From Planctomycetia bacterium (GTDB lineage Bacteria > Planctomycetota > Planctomycetia > Gemmatales > HRBIN36): a stretch of 64,000 nucleotides of DNA. Every line of letters begins with the position of its first letter. Within the stretch, counting starts at the first letter, position 1. The notes under the pieces were generated by a model. The model worked only from the letters and a program-made list of their open reading frames with translations, did no database searches and had not been told where the DNA came from. The DNA lies in contig JAEUIE010000005.1 in assembly GCA_016795155.1 (NCBI GenBank), positions 1 to 64,000 on the forward strand, in the 5' to 3' direction. Below, piece after piece: positions 53,328 through 63,693 of this stretch. Position numbers and translations under genes: made by a program.

Positions 53328-53533
53328 ACGATTTGTTGTATTACAACACCTGACTCGTAGCGTTACATTCAGATGGTGGACTCGTTTCGAAGACACCAGC
53401 CTTCATAGAAGCTTCAACCAGTGCTACTTGGTTTTTCGCTGGTGCACGTATATCATGATACCAAGGTAAGCCATAGTGGGACTCGCTTACCGATGTGACA
53501 AGGAAGCACTCACCATGATAGCGGGATGCTGTA

Positions 53534-54976
53534 ATGGTGCTGACAGGAGCAATCATGCTCTCGCTGTCATCCAGTCAGGCTCGCCCCGCGACATTGCTCA
53601 AGAATGTCAGTGGCCTTAGTCCCGAACGATCTATCAACTATGAAGACTTGATAGTAGCTCCTGCTACGCCGCAAGGGCAGGGTGCCCGGGCCATTCTTCG
53701 CCTCACGGGGAATCACGCCTGGTCTGTTGTCCGTTCGCTGCTGCATCCCAAGGAAGATATCTCAGCGGAAATGGTGCAGGGCAGATTTCCGTCGCAACTC
53801 AGGCTGCCTGATTTCTTCAGCCCTTTGCCAGTGCAGATTCAAGCCTGGCAAGGCCCTTGGACTTACACCGGGCAGGATCTGGTGGAACTGCACCTGGTCA
53901 GCAGCCCACCGCTGGTACAGGCGCTGCTGGATCATCTGCTTGAAATGGGAGCCAGGCTGGCTGAGCCCGGAGAGTTTACGCTGCGAGCCTTCCTTGCTGG
54001 TAAGCTCGATTTAACACAGGTAGAAGCGGTCCATGCACTTTCGACTTCAAGTGATTCGCAGGAACTGCGAACAGCCTTGACTCAACTGGCTGGTGGCTTG
54101 TCCCGGCCTCTGGATGCTCTGCGTGAAGAAATTCTGTTATTGCTGGCGGAAGTGGAAGCTGGCTTGGACTTTGCCGATGAAGACCTCTCCCTGATTGATA
54201 ACGATTCATTGCTGTGGCGAGTGGACGCCTGCAGGTCTGCCCTGATGGATGTTCAGGATCGTCTGCGTGAACAGGGCAAATCTTCAGCCGTGTTTCGAGT
54301 AGTACTTGCGGGAATGCCCAATGCAGGCAAGAGCAGCCTGTTCAATACTCTGGTTGGACAGAACAGTGCATTAGTCAGTGCTCAACCTGGCACTACACGC
54401 GATTACCTGACCCGAACTTTGCAGGTGCAGGGCGTTAGCCTGGAACTGATTGATACAGCAGGTAGTGAACAGGCCACCGGCACTATTGAACAGCAAGCGC
54501 AGGCTCTGCGACACGAACAAATGCATTCTGCTTCGCTTCTGCTCTATTGTTTTGATTCAACCAAAGGCCTTGATGATTCGGAGCACCGATTGATACAACA
54601 ATGGCCTAATGATAAGTTGCTTCTGGTTGCCACCAAAAGTGATCTACCTGGTGAGCCTGCAATATCACAAGCGATACAAACCAGCACGGTAACGGGAGCT
54701 GGGATAGCAACTTTGCGTCTCAAACTGGCAGAGCATGCCAGACTATGCATGATGCCTGCACTGATTTCTCCCAGTCTCCATCGTTGCCAGAAGCATCTGG
54801 AATCAAGTATCAAGAGTCTGGTGCAAGCCGGCGAACTGCTGCATGAGCATCAACATATGGAACTGGTCGCTGCAGAATTACGGACTGCACTGGATCAGAT
54901 TGGGTGCATGGTAGGCGCGGTATATACCGAAGACCTGCTCGGAAGAATCTTCAGTCAGTTCTGTATAGGCAAGTAG
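53534..54976 (+). CDS. mnmE: tRNA modification GTPase MnmE
   Basis: The 480-residue product has the N-terminal folate-binding domain (DLIVAPATPQGQGARAILRLTG, YTGQDLVELH), helical domain, G domain (GMPNAGKSSLFN with the P loop near 258, PGTTRD, DTAGSE, TKSD) and the C-terminal FCIGK with the essential Cys. With MnmG it adds the carboxymethylaminomethyl group at wobble U34. About 35 residues precede the usual family N-terminus, so the true start may be further in; an in-frame ATG at 53555 does not shorten it much. Confidence 0.93.
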   Translation: MVLTGAIMLSLSSSQARPATLLKNVSGLSPERSINYEDLIVAPATPQGQGARAILRLTGNHAWSVVRSLLHPKEDISAEMVQGRFPSQLRLPDFFSPLPVQIQAWQGPWTYTGQDLVELHLVSSPPLVQALLDHLLEMGARLAEPGEFTLRAFLAGKLDLTQVEAVHALSTSSDSQELRTALTQLAGGLSRPLDALREEILLLLAEVEAGLDFADEDLSLIDNDSLLWRVDACRSALMDVQDRLREQGKSSAVFRVVLAGMPNAGKSSLFNTLVGQNSALVSAQPGTTRDYLTRTLQVQGVSLELIDTAGSEQATGTIEQQAQALRHEQMHSASLLLYCFDSTKGLDDSEHRLIQQWPNDKLLLVATKSDLPGEPAISQAIQTSTVTGAGIATLRLKLAEHARLCMMPALISPSLHRCQKHLESSIKSLVQAGELLHEHQHMELVAAELRTALDQIGCMVGAVYTEDLLGRIFSQFCIGK

Positions 54977-54977
54977 A

Positions 54978-57900
54978 TCATCGCTGCTTGATGCGAATCG
55001 AAAGACGCGACGAATCTGTGGCATCCTGAATCTGATTTTCCAGATATGCTTTTGATGGCTTGGCTGTGAATTCTCCAGCTTCCTGGCATACCAGATCAAG
55101 AACGACCCTGAATGACTGTTCTGTTGCCAATTCAGGGATTTCCAACTTCAGCTCAGATCCTTTCATGTTCCAGCGAACGGGCTCAGCAGTGCCTGTTGGC
55201 TTGCTTGCTTTGATGGCTGCATTGATCTGTTTCAAGTTTTCCGGCAATCTAAGCCCAGCTGGGAGGTTGATTTTTACGATAATATTCGGCTGTAAACGCG
55301 AAGTGGTGTTTTGTAACTGGCATTCGAGTTGAACAACGTCATTGATTCGAGCTTCCGGCTGGCGGATTCTGGTTTCCAGAGTCAAAGGTTTCGCTTTGCT
55401 GCTGGTAGCTTTGACGGAAATGTCAATTGTTGAGGCACCCAGGCGACCTGCACCATCAAATCCGAATACATCGAATCGATAAACACCTTCGTTCTCAGGC
55501 AAGTGAACAGGTAGTTCAATTCTTCCCTGCGGGGGAATCATCTGGAAAGGTTTCCAGAACACGGTTTGCGTCCAGGAGGCAAGTCGTTTTCTTGTCAGGC
55601 TTTCCTGGCCCCAGGCGTATTCGCGAACAAAAAAGTTGGCAGCTTTTGCTTCATTATTCTGAGTGTCAACAAAGTCCTGAGCTTCATTTTTCTTGTCAGA
55701 GGTATTGGCACTTTTCTCTTTTCTGCTGGGAGGAGGAACAGTTTTATCCTGCTTGAATCCGCCGATTCCACCAGGAACTATGTCTCGGTTGGCACGTAAA
55801 TTCTCAGCGAGTGAGTCCTTGGCATTCGCGTTTCCAGGTTCGATGGAAAGCTTGCCTGTTGCCCCTTTTTCGAGTGACAAATGGTTGTCGATTGCAGAAG
55901 GCAGTTTCTTGTTCTGCCTGGTGATTTGCACCTTTCCAGGGGCCTGCGGCGGGGCTGTGTCCTTATTCGCAGACCGCATCGAGCTTAATTGAGGAGAGGG
56001 AAGATTATCGGTCTTCATTGCCATTGCCTTTTCCAATTCCTTGCCAGGAACAGCAGCAGGCGGCATGGCAACCGATGGTGCCTGCCTGCGTTCAGCCTGT
56101 TTTTCGCCAGGACCGGCATCGAGAACAGCGTTACCTGATGGTTTTGCTGCACTAACTGCATTGGATGGATTCACCAGTGTAACTGTATTTTCCCCGCTTC
56201 TATCTCCTGCTCCTGTAGCACCACCTGACGCTGTACGAAGCTTGGCAGCCTGTAATACTTCTGTTAATTCCGATCCAGCAGGTGCAGGAGCGGTCGCTTC
56301 TCGGAGTTCATTCGACTTGCCAAGTTCAATAGTTTTGATTTGAACAGGCTCGGCATGATAATTCCAGAGCAACGCTGTGCCTGCAAATCCCAATACGCTT
56401 AAACCACCCAACGTCAGAATAAGATGCCACGGCATAAAGGATCGCTTGATGTAGACAGCGGCAAGACCAGCAAGGCTGGTAATGCCCAGTAGTCCTGCAC
56501 TCAGAATGTGGAACCACGTTGAGAATTGACTCCATTCCTGTTCACGCAGGTACTTCTGCTGCTCAGCTTTCTTGATGGATAATTCCTGATCCTGAAGTGT
56601 TTGTTTGTTCAACAACGTCTGAACATCAAGATCTTTCTTGAGGGAAGATAATCGCTCTTGTGCTGCAGCTAGATCCTTGGACAGGCTCGATTCCTGAACA
56701 CTGGCTCTTGTCCGTAACTTCACCTGGTCAAGCATTTCCTGCCGATTGTCAAAATAATGAATTGGCAGCCTGTTGAAGTTGTTGATTCTGGCAGCCAGTT
56801 CCGGTGCGTTGACTTCTTTGAATCGTCTCCAGCCTTGCACTCCTAAAAGCAGGTCTAAAGCCTGCGATGCACGGGGATGCTGGCTGAGGAAGAAGTCTGC
56901 ATGTTCCAGTTCCTCAGGCTGACGAACTTCCTGAGCCAGAAGGAAATGAGCTGGCAGGCTTCGCTGCGTCGATGTATCAGCCAACTGCAGCAGCGATTGA
57001 TTGACGCCAGCAATTGTGACAAAGGCAGGTACAGGTTGTTGAGCTTCGTTTACAGCATCAATTCCGAGCATCAGCGGTTTGCCAGGCTCTTGACGGGTAC
57101 TCAGCTTCAGGCCGAGATTCTTATCTGGTTGCCTGTAAACGAGGCGTTCTGCCAATGGAATCAGCTGAGGAGGTTCAGTTACTGATGACAACTCAGAAAT
57201 AGTAACGCGGTATACTCCACCGGGTGCTGAAACAGGATCGATTTGTAACACTTGTTTGGCATCAGCTTCCATTTTGTGCTGATCGAGTGCAATCAACACG
57301 CCTCGACAATGCACGGCGACTACCAGTTCACGAGACTTGCCCCGATTGCTTAAATGCAGTTGAAGTGGCGCGTGTGCTGGCAAAACGGATTTTTCAATAT
57401 GCAGTACAGTTCCTGATGCTTTGGCGGCAGGAAGATTCATGGAGACTGCTTGATTGGCGGGCTTCCTGCTGCGTAGTTTGTACGAATCTTGATTCTTGGG
57501 AGTGAATTGAAAACTTCCCATGCCTCGTGAAACTTTGTATTCAGATTCATCGTGAAAGGTACTGAGCGTAGCAACAACCTTATCCTGGCTGTCAAGCAAT
57601 TCTGCCTCGCTGTCAACTGGTTCACCACGATCATTCTTTACTTCGAAGTAAACAAGATTGGTGGTGCCTGCAATCAGATCACCACCTTCAGGATAGCAAT
57701 AAACATGCAGCCGATTCGTTTCAATACGGAAAGGCTGTGTCCAGGTATCGGTGCCCATCGAGTTGGTAAATCGGAATGACAGTGTTCCTTGACCCTGAGT
57801 TACTTTTTCAGGCAAGGTGAATACGAAACGCACTTTACCGAACGCATCGGTCTTTCCTGTGTTTCGATCAGCAGATTTTTTGCCTTGCAGATTATACTGT

Positions 57901-59249
57901 TCACCATCAATGGTTATCTGGCTTTCCATGATGGAGTCTTTTAGTGGTTGATTGCCAGTGGTATTGACCTGGCCGGTAACAATCACCTGTTCGCCAGGTG
58001 AATAAGAAACCCGATCAAACTGAAATGACTTGTTGTACAGAGGTGGTGCAAAGGAGTTTACCAGGAAGGTGGTAACTTGTGGCGGAAAGCGATCATTCTT
58101 TTCAGTCAAGATAAGTTGCGATTCACCAAGAGGCATATTTTCAGGCAGAACGAATGATCCACTGGCAACGCCCTGCAAGGGTTTGCCCTGGAAATCACGA
58201 ACTAACTGCTGCTGATTCGAATCGAACAACTGAGCAGTCTTGTTCCAAGTTGAAAGCACTTTCTGATCTGGCCCGATGAGTTTTACCAGAAACTGCAACT
58301 GTTCCCGACAAGCAGCAAAGTTTGTCTTGTCGAGGGCGACGGCACGGAAGAAGAGTTCCTCGCCTGGTTGATACAACGGCTTATCGAGACACAGATGGGC
58401 AGCGTATTCCGCCTTCAGTATCTCCAGCGGGTGCGTGATCTTCTGCAAGCTGTTGAGAGGCTGAGTATCCTGAAGAACTTCGTTGCTGATCACTTTGCCG
58501 GCATACTGCTGGTAAGCGAGTGAGGGAACCGAAAAATTCAACTTGTTGGAAGCAGCACTTTGACGATTCTGATATTGATAGTTCTGTGCAGACTGTCCGC
58601 TTTCGGTGCCGCGCATGCCAAGTTGAAGTGATGACATTGGGGCTGGCTGGCCGTTGAGAAGATTGTTCAAAACAACCACTGGGGCATCGGTATTGGCTTG
58701 AACCGAAGTAGGGACCAATACCTGTTGATAAGCAGTCTTGGCCATTAAATCTTGTTGCGTTTTGCTTTCCAGATTTGCCAGATTCTTGCTGAGTTCCGCA
58801 ATGTTTTTTTCTTGATCCTTGATTTGCTGTATCAGAAGGAGGCTTTTGTCGGCCACAGGCATGGGTCGGTTGAGTTCATCGAATCGCTCACGAGCCATGG
58901 CTAGCGCCTGACCCTTGGTTGCCTGGCCCCACCAATAGACTCCGCCCATACCGACGAGCAACGCAAATACCAGGCTGGCAATGGATACATACCAGGCTGT
59001 AGCCTGGGATCGAGTGCGCAGAGTTACTGGTTTTGATATTTCGACTTTTGGTGCTGCAAACTGGATGGCGGTTTCAAAACGACTTGCCTGTGCCAGCATC
59101 TTCTGCTGTTGTAGAACCTTCTGGTAAGACTGTTCGCAACTGGCGCACTGAGCCATGTGCTTTTGGATTGCAACAGCCATCTCAGGTCCATCGAGCAGCC
59201 CGTAGACGTACTCGAAAAGCCGTTCTTGACAGCCTTGGCACGTCGTCAT
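54978..59249 (-). CDS. Anti-sigma factor fused to a macroglobulin-like ectodomain
   Basis: The 1423-residue product starts with a zinc-finger anti-sigma domain (CQGCQERLFEYVYGLLDG, then HMAQCASC giving H-x3-C-x2-C) and a membrane helix near 86-107, after which a coiled coil follows. From about 300 there are MG2-like domains (LCLDKPLYQPGEELFFRAV, then FDRVSYSPGEQVIVTGQV). Two further helices occur near 910-960, then a long Pro/Ala/Lys-rich zone and a final block of beta domains (EGVYRFDVFGFDGAGR, ARINDVVQLECQLQN). No thioester GCGEQ motif is seen. It overlaps the ECF sigma gene by four bases and should hold that factor at the membrane. Confidence 0.87.
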   Translation of the reverse strand: MTTCQGCQERLFEYVYGLLDGPEMAVAIQKHMAQCASCEQSYQKVLQQQKMLAQASRFETAIQFAAPKVEISKPVTLRTRSQATAWYVSIASLVFALLVGMGGVYWWGQATKGQALAMARERFDELNRPMPVADKSLLLIQQIKDQEKNIAELSKNLANLESKTQQDLMAKTAYQQVLVPTSVQANTDAPVVVLNNLLNGQPAPMSSLQLGMRGTESGQSAQNYQYQNRQSAASNKLNFSVPSLAYQQYAGKVISNEVLQDTQPLNSLQKITHPLEILKAEYAAHLCLDKPLYQPGEELFFRAVALDKTNFAACREQLQFLVKLIGPDQKVLSTWNKTAQLFDSNQQQLVRDFQGKPLQGVASGSFVLPENMPLGESQLILTEKNDRFPPQVTTFLVNSFAPPLYNKSFQFDRVSYSPGEQVIVTGQVNTTGNQPLKDSIMESQITIDGEQYNLQGKKSADRNTGKTDAFGKVRFVFTLPEKVTQGQGTLSFRFTNSMGTDTWTQPFRIETNRLHVYCYPEGGDLIAGTTNLVYFEVKNDRGEPVDSEAELLDSQDKVVATLSTFHDESEYKVSRGMGSFQFTPKNQDSYKLRSRKPANQAVSMNLPAAKASGTVLHIEKSVLPAHAPLQLHLSNRGKSRELVVAVHCRGVLIALDQHKMEADAKQVLQIDPVSAPGGVYRVTISELSSVTEPPQLIPLAERLVYRQPDKNLGLKLSTRQEPGKPLMLGIDAVNEAQQPVPAFVTIAGVNQSLLQLADTSTQRSLPAHFLLAQEVRQPEELEHADFFLSQHPRASQALDLLLGVQGWRRFKEVNAPELAARINNFNRLPIHYFDNRQEMLDQVKLRTRASVQESSLSKDLAAAQERLSSLKKDLDVQTLLNKQTLQDQELSIKKAEQQKYLREQEWSQFSTWFHILSAGLLGITSLAGLAAVYIKRSFMPWHLILTLGGLSVLGFAGTALLWNYHAEPVQIKTIELGKSNELREATAPAPAGSELTEVLQAAKLRTASGGATGAGDRSGENTVTLVNPSNAVSAAKPSGNAVLDAGPGEKQAERRQAPSVAMPPAAVPGKELEKAMAMKTDNLPSPQLSSMRSANKDTAPPQAPGKVQITRQNKKLPSAIDNHLSLEKGATGKLSIEPGNANAKDSLAENLRANRDIVPGGIGGFKQDKTVPPPSRKEKSANTSDKKNEAQDFVDTQNNEAKAANFFVREYAWGQESLTRKRLASWTQTVFWKPFQMIPPQGRIELPVHLPENEGVYRFDVFGFDGAGRLGASTIDISVKATSSKAKPLTLETRIRQPEARINDVVQLECQLQNTTSRLQPNIIVKINLPAGLRLPENLKQINAAIKASKPTGTAEPVRWNMKGSELKLEIPELATEQSFRVVLDLVCQEAGEFTAKPSKAYLENQIQDATDSSRLSIRIKQR

Positions 59250-59836
59250 GATAATCCTCCCGTGCAGTCTTCCAGCACCTTTCGCAATTTAAGCAGTGCA
59301 GTTCGCATTTGTGTTTTGACAGTTCCCACTGGCACGTTTCTGATCTCGGCAATTTGTTCGTAAGTTAATTCACCATTCTGCCTGAGCAGAAAAATCTCCT
59401 GCTCTTCCTGACGCAGCGTTTTGATGGCATGGCGAAGACGCTCTACCTGTTCATGCTGTTCCATGCGTTCCAGCGATGAGTTGGCAGGAGCGGCGTACAT
59501 GTCTTCCTCACCCATGGGTTTGGCTTTTCGCCGCCATGCACTGCGTCGCATGTCCGTTGCAGTGTTCATGGCAACACGGAATATGAAAGCTCGCAGATTC
59601 TGCACCTGGCCAAGTTCTGCCAGGTTACGCCAACACTTCATGAAGGCTTCCTGGGCGGCATCATGGGCATCTTCCTGGTTGCCCAGAAGATACACCAGGG
59701 TTCCTACCAATTCGCCTCGAGCTTCGTTGAAGGCGCGAACCAGTGCATCCCCCATGCTGCATTCCGGCGGCGCCGGATCAGGCGTGGTGGCAGTCTGAAC
59801 CAACCCCAGATCTGCCTGCATGGCTGATACACTCAT
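59246..59836 (-). CDS. ECF sigma factor with adjacent anti-sigma gene
   Basis: The 196-residue product has region 2 (NQEDAHDAAQEAFMKCWRNL, FIFRVAMNTATDMRR) and region 4 (LRQEEQEIFLLRQNGELTYEQIAEIRNVPVGTVKTQMRTALLKLRKVL). It is RpoE-like. The ATG of the anti-sigma gene sits in its stop region (ATGA-type overlap), the standard pairing for release upon an envelope signal. No own promoter motif is obvious upstream. Confidence 0.93.
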   Translation of the reverse strand: MSVSAMQADLGLVQTATTPDPAPPECSMGDALVRAFNEARGELVGTLVYLLGNQEDAHDAAQEAFMKCWRNLAELGQVQNLRAFIFRVAMNTATDMRRSAWRRKAKPMGEEDMYAAPANSSLERMEQHEQVERLRHAIKTLRQEEQEIFLLRQNGELTYEQIAEIRNVPVGTVKTQMRTALLKLRKVLEDCTGGLS

Positions 59837-59932
59837 ATCCGTCTAACAGAAAAGACGACAAACTACTTCGCATAGTTTGATCGAGGATGTAACTATTTGC
59901 AAGTCTTGGAGATGAGATAATTGACAGGATTG

Positions 59933-61489
59933 TTAGAATCCCGGGATTCTTAATACTGGAAAATCTTCTCCTTCTTTGAGGCCGTCATCGAAATAGTTCC
60001 AGACAGCCAGGCCATCTTCTGAACTTGGCTCAAGCAGAAAACTAGCCAAATTGCCCAGTGGATGGCTGGTTCGCACCAGAATGGAGCCTGCTGGTATTTT
60101 TCTTGTATCTTTTCGAGCAGGTTCCACTTCGAGTGTAACCAGCCGATGTTTCTGATACTCGCTCTGGCTTTTGGTGACTTTGGTGACACGGTAGACTTCA
60201 ACTGGTAATTCCTTCTCGGTCGAGGTAGTTTCAAAGGCGATGCCATGCCGTTTTAGGTTATCGACAACATTGCCGTAACTGGCCGGAATGCAATAAGCAG
60301 CGGGGCGGGCTACTTTGACCGTTGCTTCCACGCCGCCTACATAACTGACGGTATACTCAGCAGGTAAAGTGGTTCGAACCCGTTTGCCATTCTCCTCTTT
60401 TTCTGCAAAGCCCAAAACCGTGTAGCGACCAGGCATGGGTATCAGCTTGGCCCGAAGAGCAACCTCTTGAGTGGCTTCTGCTTGCCGTTTGGCTGCTTCT
60501 GAAAGTGTTTTTATGATCTCCTGGTGATGAGCAGCAGCGTAATCGACAATGACATTCACAAAATCCTTGCTGGCCAAAACTCGGTCACGGTAGGAAGCAT
60601 AGGAGTAAGATTCGCTCAAAATGCCGATACGCTGGCGGAGAGCACAATACTGTACGCTGAAGCGAGGTTGATGGCCGTAGGTTTCCCAAACGGTTTTGTC
60701 TCGATTGAAGTTGCCATAGAAGAAGCCTTTCCATCCACCTTTTTTGTCGAGCCTTTCGTTCAGTTCGGGAATCATCTTCTCGTTGGCCAGCTTGATGATG
60801 GCTGCATCACATGCAGGATGCTTGCTGGTATCATGCGTGATCGTATGCCGGTGTTGGGAACCGTTCGTAGTATGCAAATCAATAATGATGTGGGGATTCC
60901 AGGTATCGAACAGCTTTACCAGACTGCTGATTTCGGGTGAATCGAGCTTGACGAAATCACGATTGAGATCGAGTCCATTGGCGTTAGCTCGGATACCCAT
61001 TCCTTGAGCAGGGCCCTGCTGGCCGGGTCGATTGGTCAACTTGAATCGGTCGTTGCCATCAGCGTTCAGGTTGGGGTAAACGAGGAAGATGACGTTTTTC
61101 AAAGCTGGATGATGTTCTGCCAGGCCAATTTCCCGGGCCAGCATCAGTACGCCTTCTTTGCCATCGCATTCTCCAGCATGAATGTTGGCGAATGCCATCA
61201 CGATGACCTTCCCCGATTTCACTGCTACTTCTGGAGAGGAAAGGGGTGGGTCGGCAATCACCAGCAAAGGCAACTTTTTGCCTTCTACCGTGGTGCCTGA
61301 ATCGACCAGCAACTTGATGTTGGGTGAAGCTTTTGCAAGCCGTTCGCATAAACCAATAACTTCATCGTGCTTGGAGGTGGCTTCGAAATTGGAAGATTCG
61401 GCAACGGTCAGCAGTTCCCTTGGAATATCGATTGCTGAAGCGAACGAGCCGATAAACACAAACGAGATGAGAAGCGAATAAACCTTCAT
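59933..61489 (-). CDS. Secreted M14 zinc carboxypeptidase
   Basis: Start 61489 gives a signal peptide (KVYSLLISFVFIGSFASA); the frame reaches 61507. The 518-residue product has the M14 zinc ligands in NIHAGECDGKEG (H-x-x-E) and IIDLHTTNG, and a catalytic Glu in GILSESYSY. LDLNRDFVKLDSPE supplies the conserved Asn-Arg. About 190 residues of beta-rich tail follow. It removes C-terminal residues from peptides, or acts on peptidoglycan-like substrates. Confidence 0.9.
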   Translation of the reverse strand: MKVYSLLISFVFIGSFASAIDIPRELLTVAESSNFEATSKHDEVIGLCERLAKASPNIKLLVDSGTTVEGKKLPLLVIADPPLSSPEVAVKSGKVIVMAFANIHAGECDGKEGVLMLAREIGLAEHHPALKNVIFLVYPNLNADGNDRFKLTNRPGQQGPAQGMGIRANANGLDLNRDFVKLDSPEISSLVKLFDTWNPHIIIDLHTTNGSQHRHTITHDTSKHPACDAAIIKLANEKMIPELNERLDKKGGWKGFFYGNFNRDKTVWETYGHQPRFSVQYCALRQRIGILSESYSYASYRDRVLASKDFVNVIVDYAAAHHQEIIKTLSEAAKRQAEATQEVALRAKLIPMPGRYTVLGFAEKEENGKRVRTTLPAEYTVSYVGGVEATVKVARPAAYCIPASYGNVVDNLKRHGIAFETTSTEKELPVEVYRVTKVTKSQSEYQKHRLVTLEVEPARKDTRKIPAGSILVRTSHPLGNLASFLLEPSSEDGLAVWNYFDDGLKEGEDFPVLRIPGF

Positions 61490-61601
61490 GTGTGAGGCCT
61501 TGTGCATAAGTTGATTACTTGGCTTTTGTACGAAGTTCCAGAGTGGCTCTCCAGTGATAAGATGAACTCGCCCCGTTCACAGTCACGGAAGATGAAACAG
61601 C

Positions 61602-62306
61602 ATGATGAAGACGAATTCAACATTATTAATCCTCGACCTGGATGGTACTATCGTCAACAGTCTGGACTTTATCATCAAGTGCTTTCAGGATGCGGTTGCC
61701 CCATTGTTAAAACAGATGCCAACAGGCAAGTCTATAGTTGCATCGTTTGGGCCGAGTGAAAATGAGTGCATTGCCAGAGTTCTGAGAGCATCTGAAAAGG
61801 AGAATACGACACTCAATCCAATTGCTGAGCAGGATATAGAGTCTGCAGCGAAACGATTCCACTCCCAGTATCGGCAAGGAGTTGAAAACGGAGCCGTTCA
61901 TCTGTTTAAGGGGATGAAAGAAGTCATGGAAGATGCTCAACAGCGTGATTGGCCAATGGCTATCTTTACCGGAAAGGGTAGGGCATCAGCCATCGAGACA
62001 TTGGAGCAGTTCGATCTGCTCAATGCATTTGGCATCATTACGACCAGCGAAGATGTGCCCGCTAGTAAGCCTGCGCCAGATGGAATCATTCAAACCATGA
62101 AGCAAATGAATGCTCAGCCATCGCAAACGATCATGGTGGGAGATCATCCTGCAGATATCCAGGCAGCCCACTGTGCCGGCGTAACGAGCATTGCCGCACT
62201 GTGGGGAGCATTTGATAAAAGCGCTACGCTTGCAGCCAGGCCGGATCACGCCTTGGAAACGCCAAACGACTTGCGTTTGTTTCTGCAACAGTGGAAGATG
62301 GGCTGA
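61602..62306 (+). CDS. HAD-superfamily phosphatase, phosphoglycolate phosphatase-like
   Basis: The 234-residue product has motif I LLILDLDGTIVNS (nucleophile Asp and the acid Asp two residues on), motif II IFTGKG with Thr, motif III Lys in ASKPAPDG and motif IV MVGDHPADIQAA. The helical cap in residues 20-85 is of type C1. It is followed with a short gap and partial frame overlap by a ceramidase-like gene. The substrate is unknown. Confidence 0.88.
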   Translation: MMKTNSTLLILDLDGTIVNSLDFIIKCFQDAVAPLLKQMPTGKSIVASFGPSENECIARVLRASEKENTTLNPIAEQDIESAAKRFHSQYRQGVENGAVHLFKGMKEVMEDAQQRDWPMAIFTGKGRASAIETLEQFDLLNAFGIITTSEDVPASKPAPDGIIQTMKQMNAQPSQTIMVGDHPADIQAAHCAGVTSIAALWGAFDKSATLAARPDHALETPNDLRLFLQQWKMG

Positions 62307-62323
62307 ATCATCAGGAGAGAATC

Positions 62324-63616
62324 ATGCCTGATACGTTCATGGCAGTGTTTAAGGTCGATGTCACCTGTCCGCTGGAACATCCGTTATGTGGTGGCTGGAT
62401 CAAACCAGCCAGCAAAATTGGCACACCGCTTTACTGCATCGGTTGTGTGCTGCAAGGCCCCGAAGCGCCGGTGGTATTGGCCTGTCTCGATTGGACAGGA
62501 GTATTGAACCAGGCACATGTCGATTTTACGAAGGTAATTGCCAAGGCTGCTCACACCACTCCGGAGCGGGTTGCATTGCACTGTGTCCATCAGCACAATG
62601 CTCCATTTGTCGATACCGTGGCCCAGCAATGGGTCGCTGAGCAGAAAAACCTGCCAGCGAGTGTCGATGTCAAATGGTTCGAACAGATTCAGCAAAAGGT
62701 TGCCAAGACAATCGAAGAAAGTTTGACCAGACTGCAGAAGGTGACTCACATTCAGCATGGCAGCGCCAAAGTGACAAAAGTAGCGAGCAACCGTCGGCTC
62801 ATTGGACCGGATGGAAAGATCAGTGGCTGGCGTGCGAGTTCCTGCAAGGATGAAAAGTTACGCGATGCACCGGAGGGAGAGATTGACCCCTGGCTGCGAA
62901 CTGTCAGCTTCTGGAACGAAGATTCCAAGCTGATTTCGATTCATTATTATGCCGTCCATCCGATGAGCTACTATGGCGATGGCGTGGTGAATGCAGACTT
63001 TGTCGGGCTGGCACGGGAAAAATGTGCTGAAGATGAAGGGGTGCCACACCTCTATTTCACGGGTTGTTCAGGAAATATTGCAGCTGGCAAGTACAACGAT
63101 GGCCAGCCTGAGCGACGAGCAGAACTGGCAGAGCGCATACACAAAACCATGGTCGAATCAGATCATGAGCTGAATCGTGAAGTGTTGACTCACTGGGAAT
63201 GGCGAAGCAAACCGGTTCATTTGCCGCCTCGTGCTGACTTGAACGAAGCGGACATTCGCAAGGTGATCGAGAATGCTAAGGAATCAAACGCCAACCGTAT
63301 CCGTGCTGCGATGCAGTTGTCCTATCTGAAACAACACCAGGCACGGGTTCCGATTTTTCTGAACGGAATGCTGATCAATCGGCACATTCGGTTGATTCAT
63401 CTGCCTGGCGAGTGCTTTATCGAGTACCAGATTTATGCAAGGTATCAACTCGCGGAAGCGATCATCTGCTGTGCAGCCTACGGTGATGGTGGGCCTTGGT
63501 ATATTCCCACTGCAGCAGCATATCCACAGGGTGGATATGAAGTGACTGCAAGCTGGGTATCGCCTGAAAGTGAAGTGATACTGCAGGAAGGGATTAAGCA
63601 TTTTTTGAGGAGGTGA
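62324..63616 (+). CDS. Ceramidase-superfamily protein without signal peptide
   Basis: Start 62324 follows AGGAGAG; the frame extends to 62291 inside the HAD gene. The 430-residue product has FKVDVTCPLEHPLCGGW, CLDWTGV, LHCVHQHNAPFVDT (zinc His pair, as in SHNHCGP of ceramidases), IHYYAVHPMSY (third His) and FTGCSGNIAAGKYNDG (NTCGGDQ counterpart). No signal peptide is seen, unlike the relative at 20083-21459, so it acts in the cytoplasm or is exported otherwise. The true substrate is not known. Confidence 0.78.
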   Translation: MPDTFMAVFKVDVTCPLEHPLCGGWIKPASKIGTPLYCIGCVLQGPEAPVVLACLDWTGVLNQAHVDFTKVIAKAAHTTPERVALHCVHQHNAPFVDTVAQQWVAEQKNLPASVDVKWFEQIQQKVAKTIEESLTRLQKVTHIQHGSAKVTKVASNRRLIGPDGKISGWRASSCKDEKLRDAPEGEIDPWLRTVSFWNEDSKLISIHYYAVHPMSYYGDGVVNADFVGLAREKCAEDEGVPHLYFTGCSGNIAAGKYNDGQPERRAELAERIHKTMVESDHELNREVLTHWEWRSKPVHLPPRADLNEADIRKVIENAKESNANRIRAAMQLSYLKQHQARVPIFLNGMLINRHIRLIHLPGECFIEYQIYARYQLAEAIICCAAYGDGGPWYIPTAAAYPQGGYEVTASWVSPESEVILQEGIKHFLRR

Positions 63617-63693
63617 TGTTTCTTCAATCGAAGATAGCTATCTACCTGTCACTGTTTCACGATTACGTGAAGCAGTTACACGGCACATAGCTG

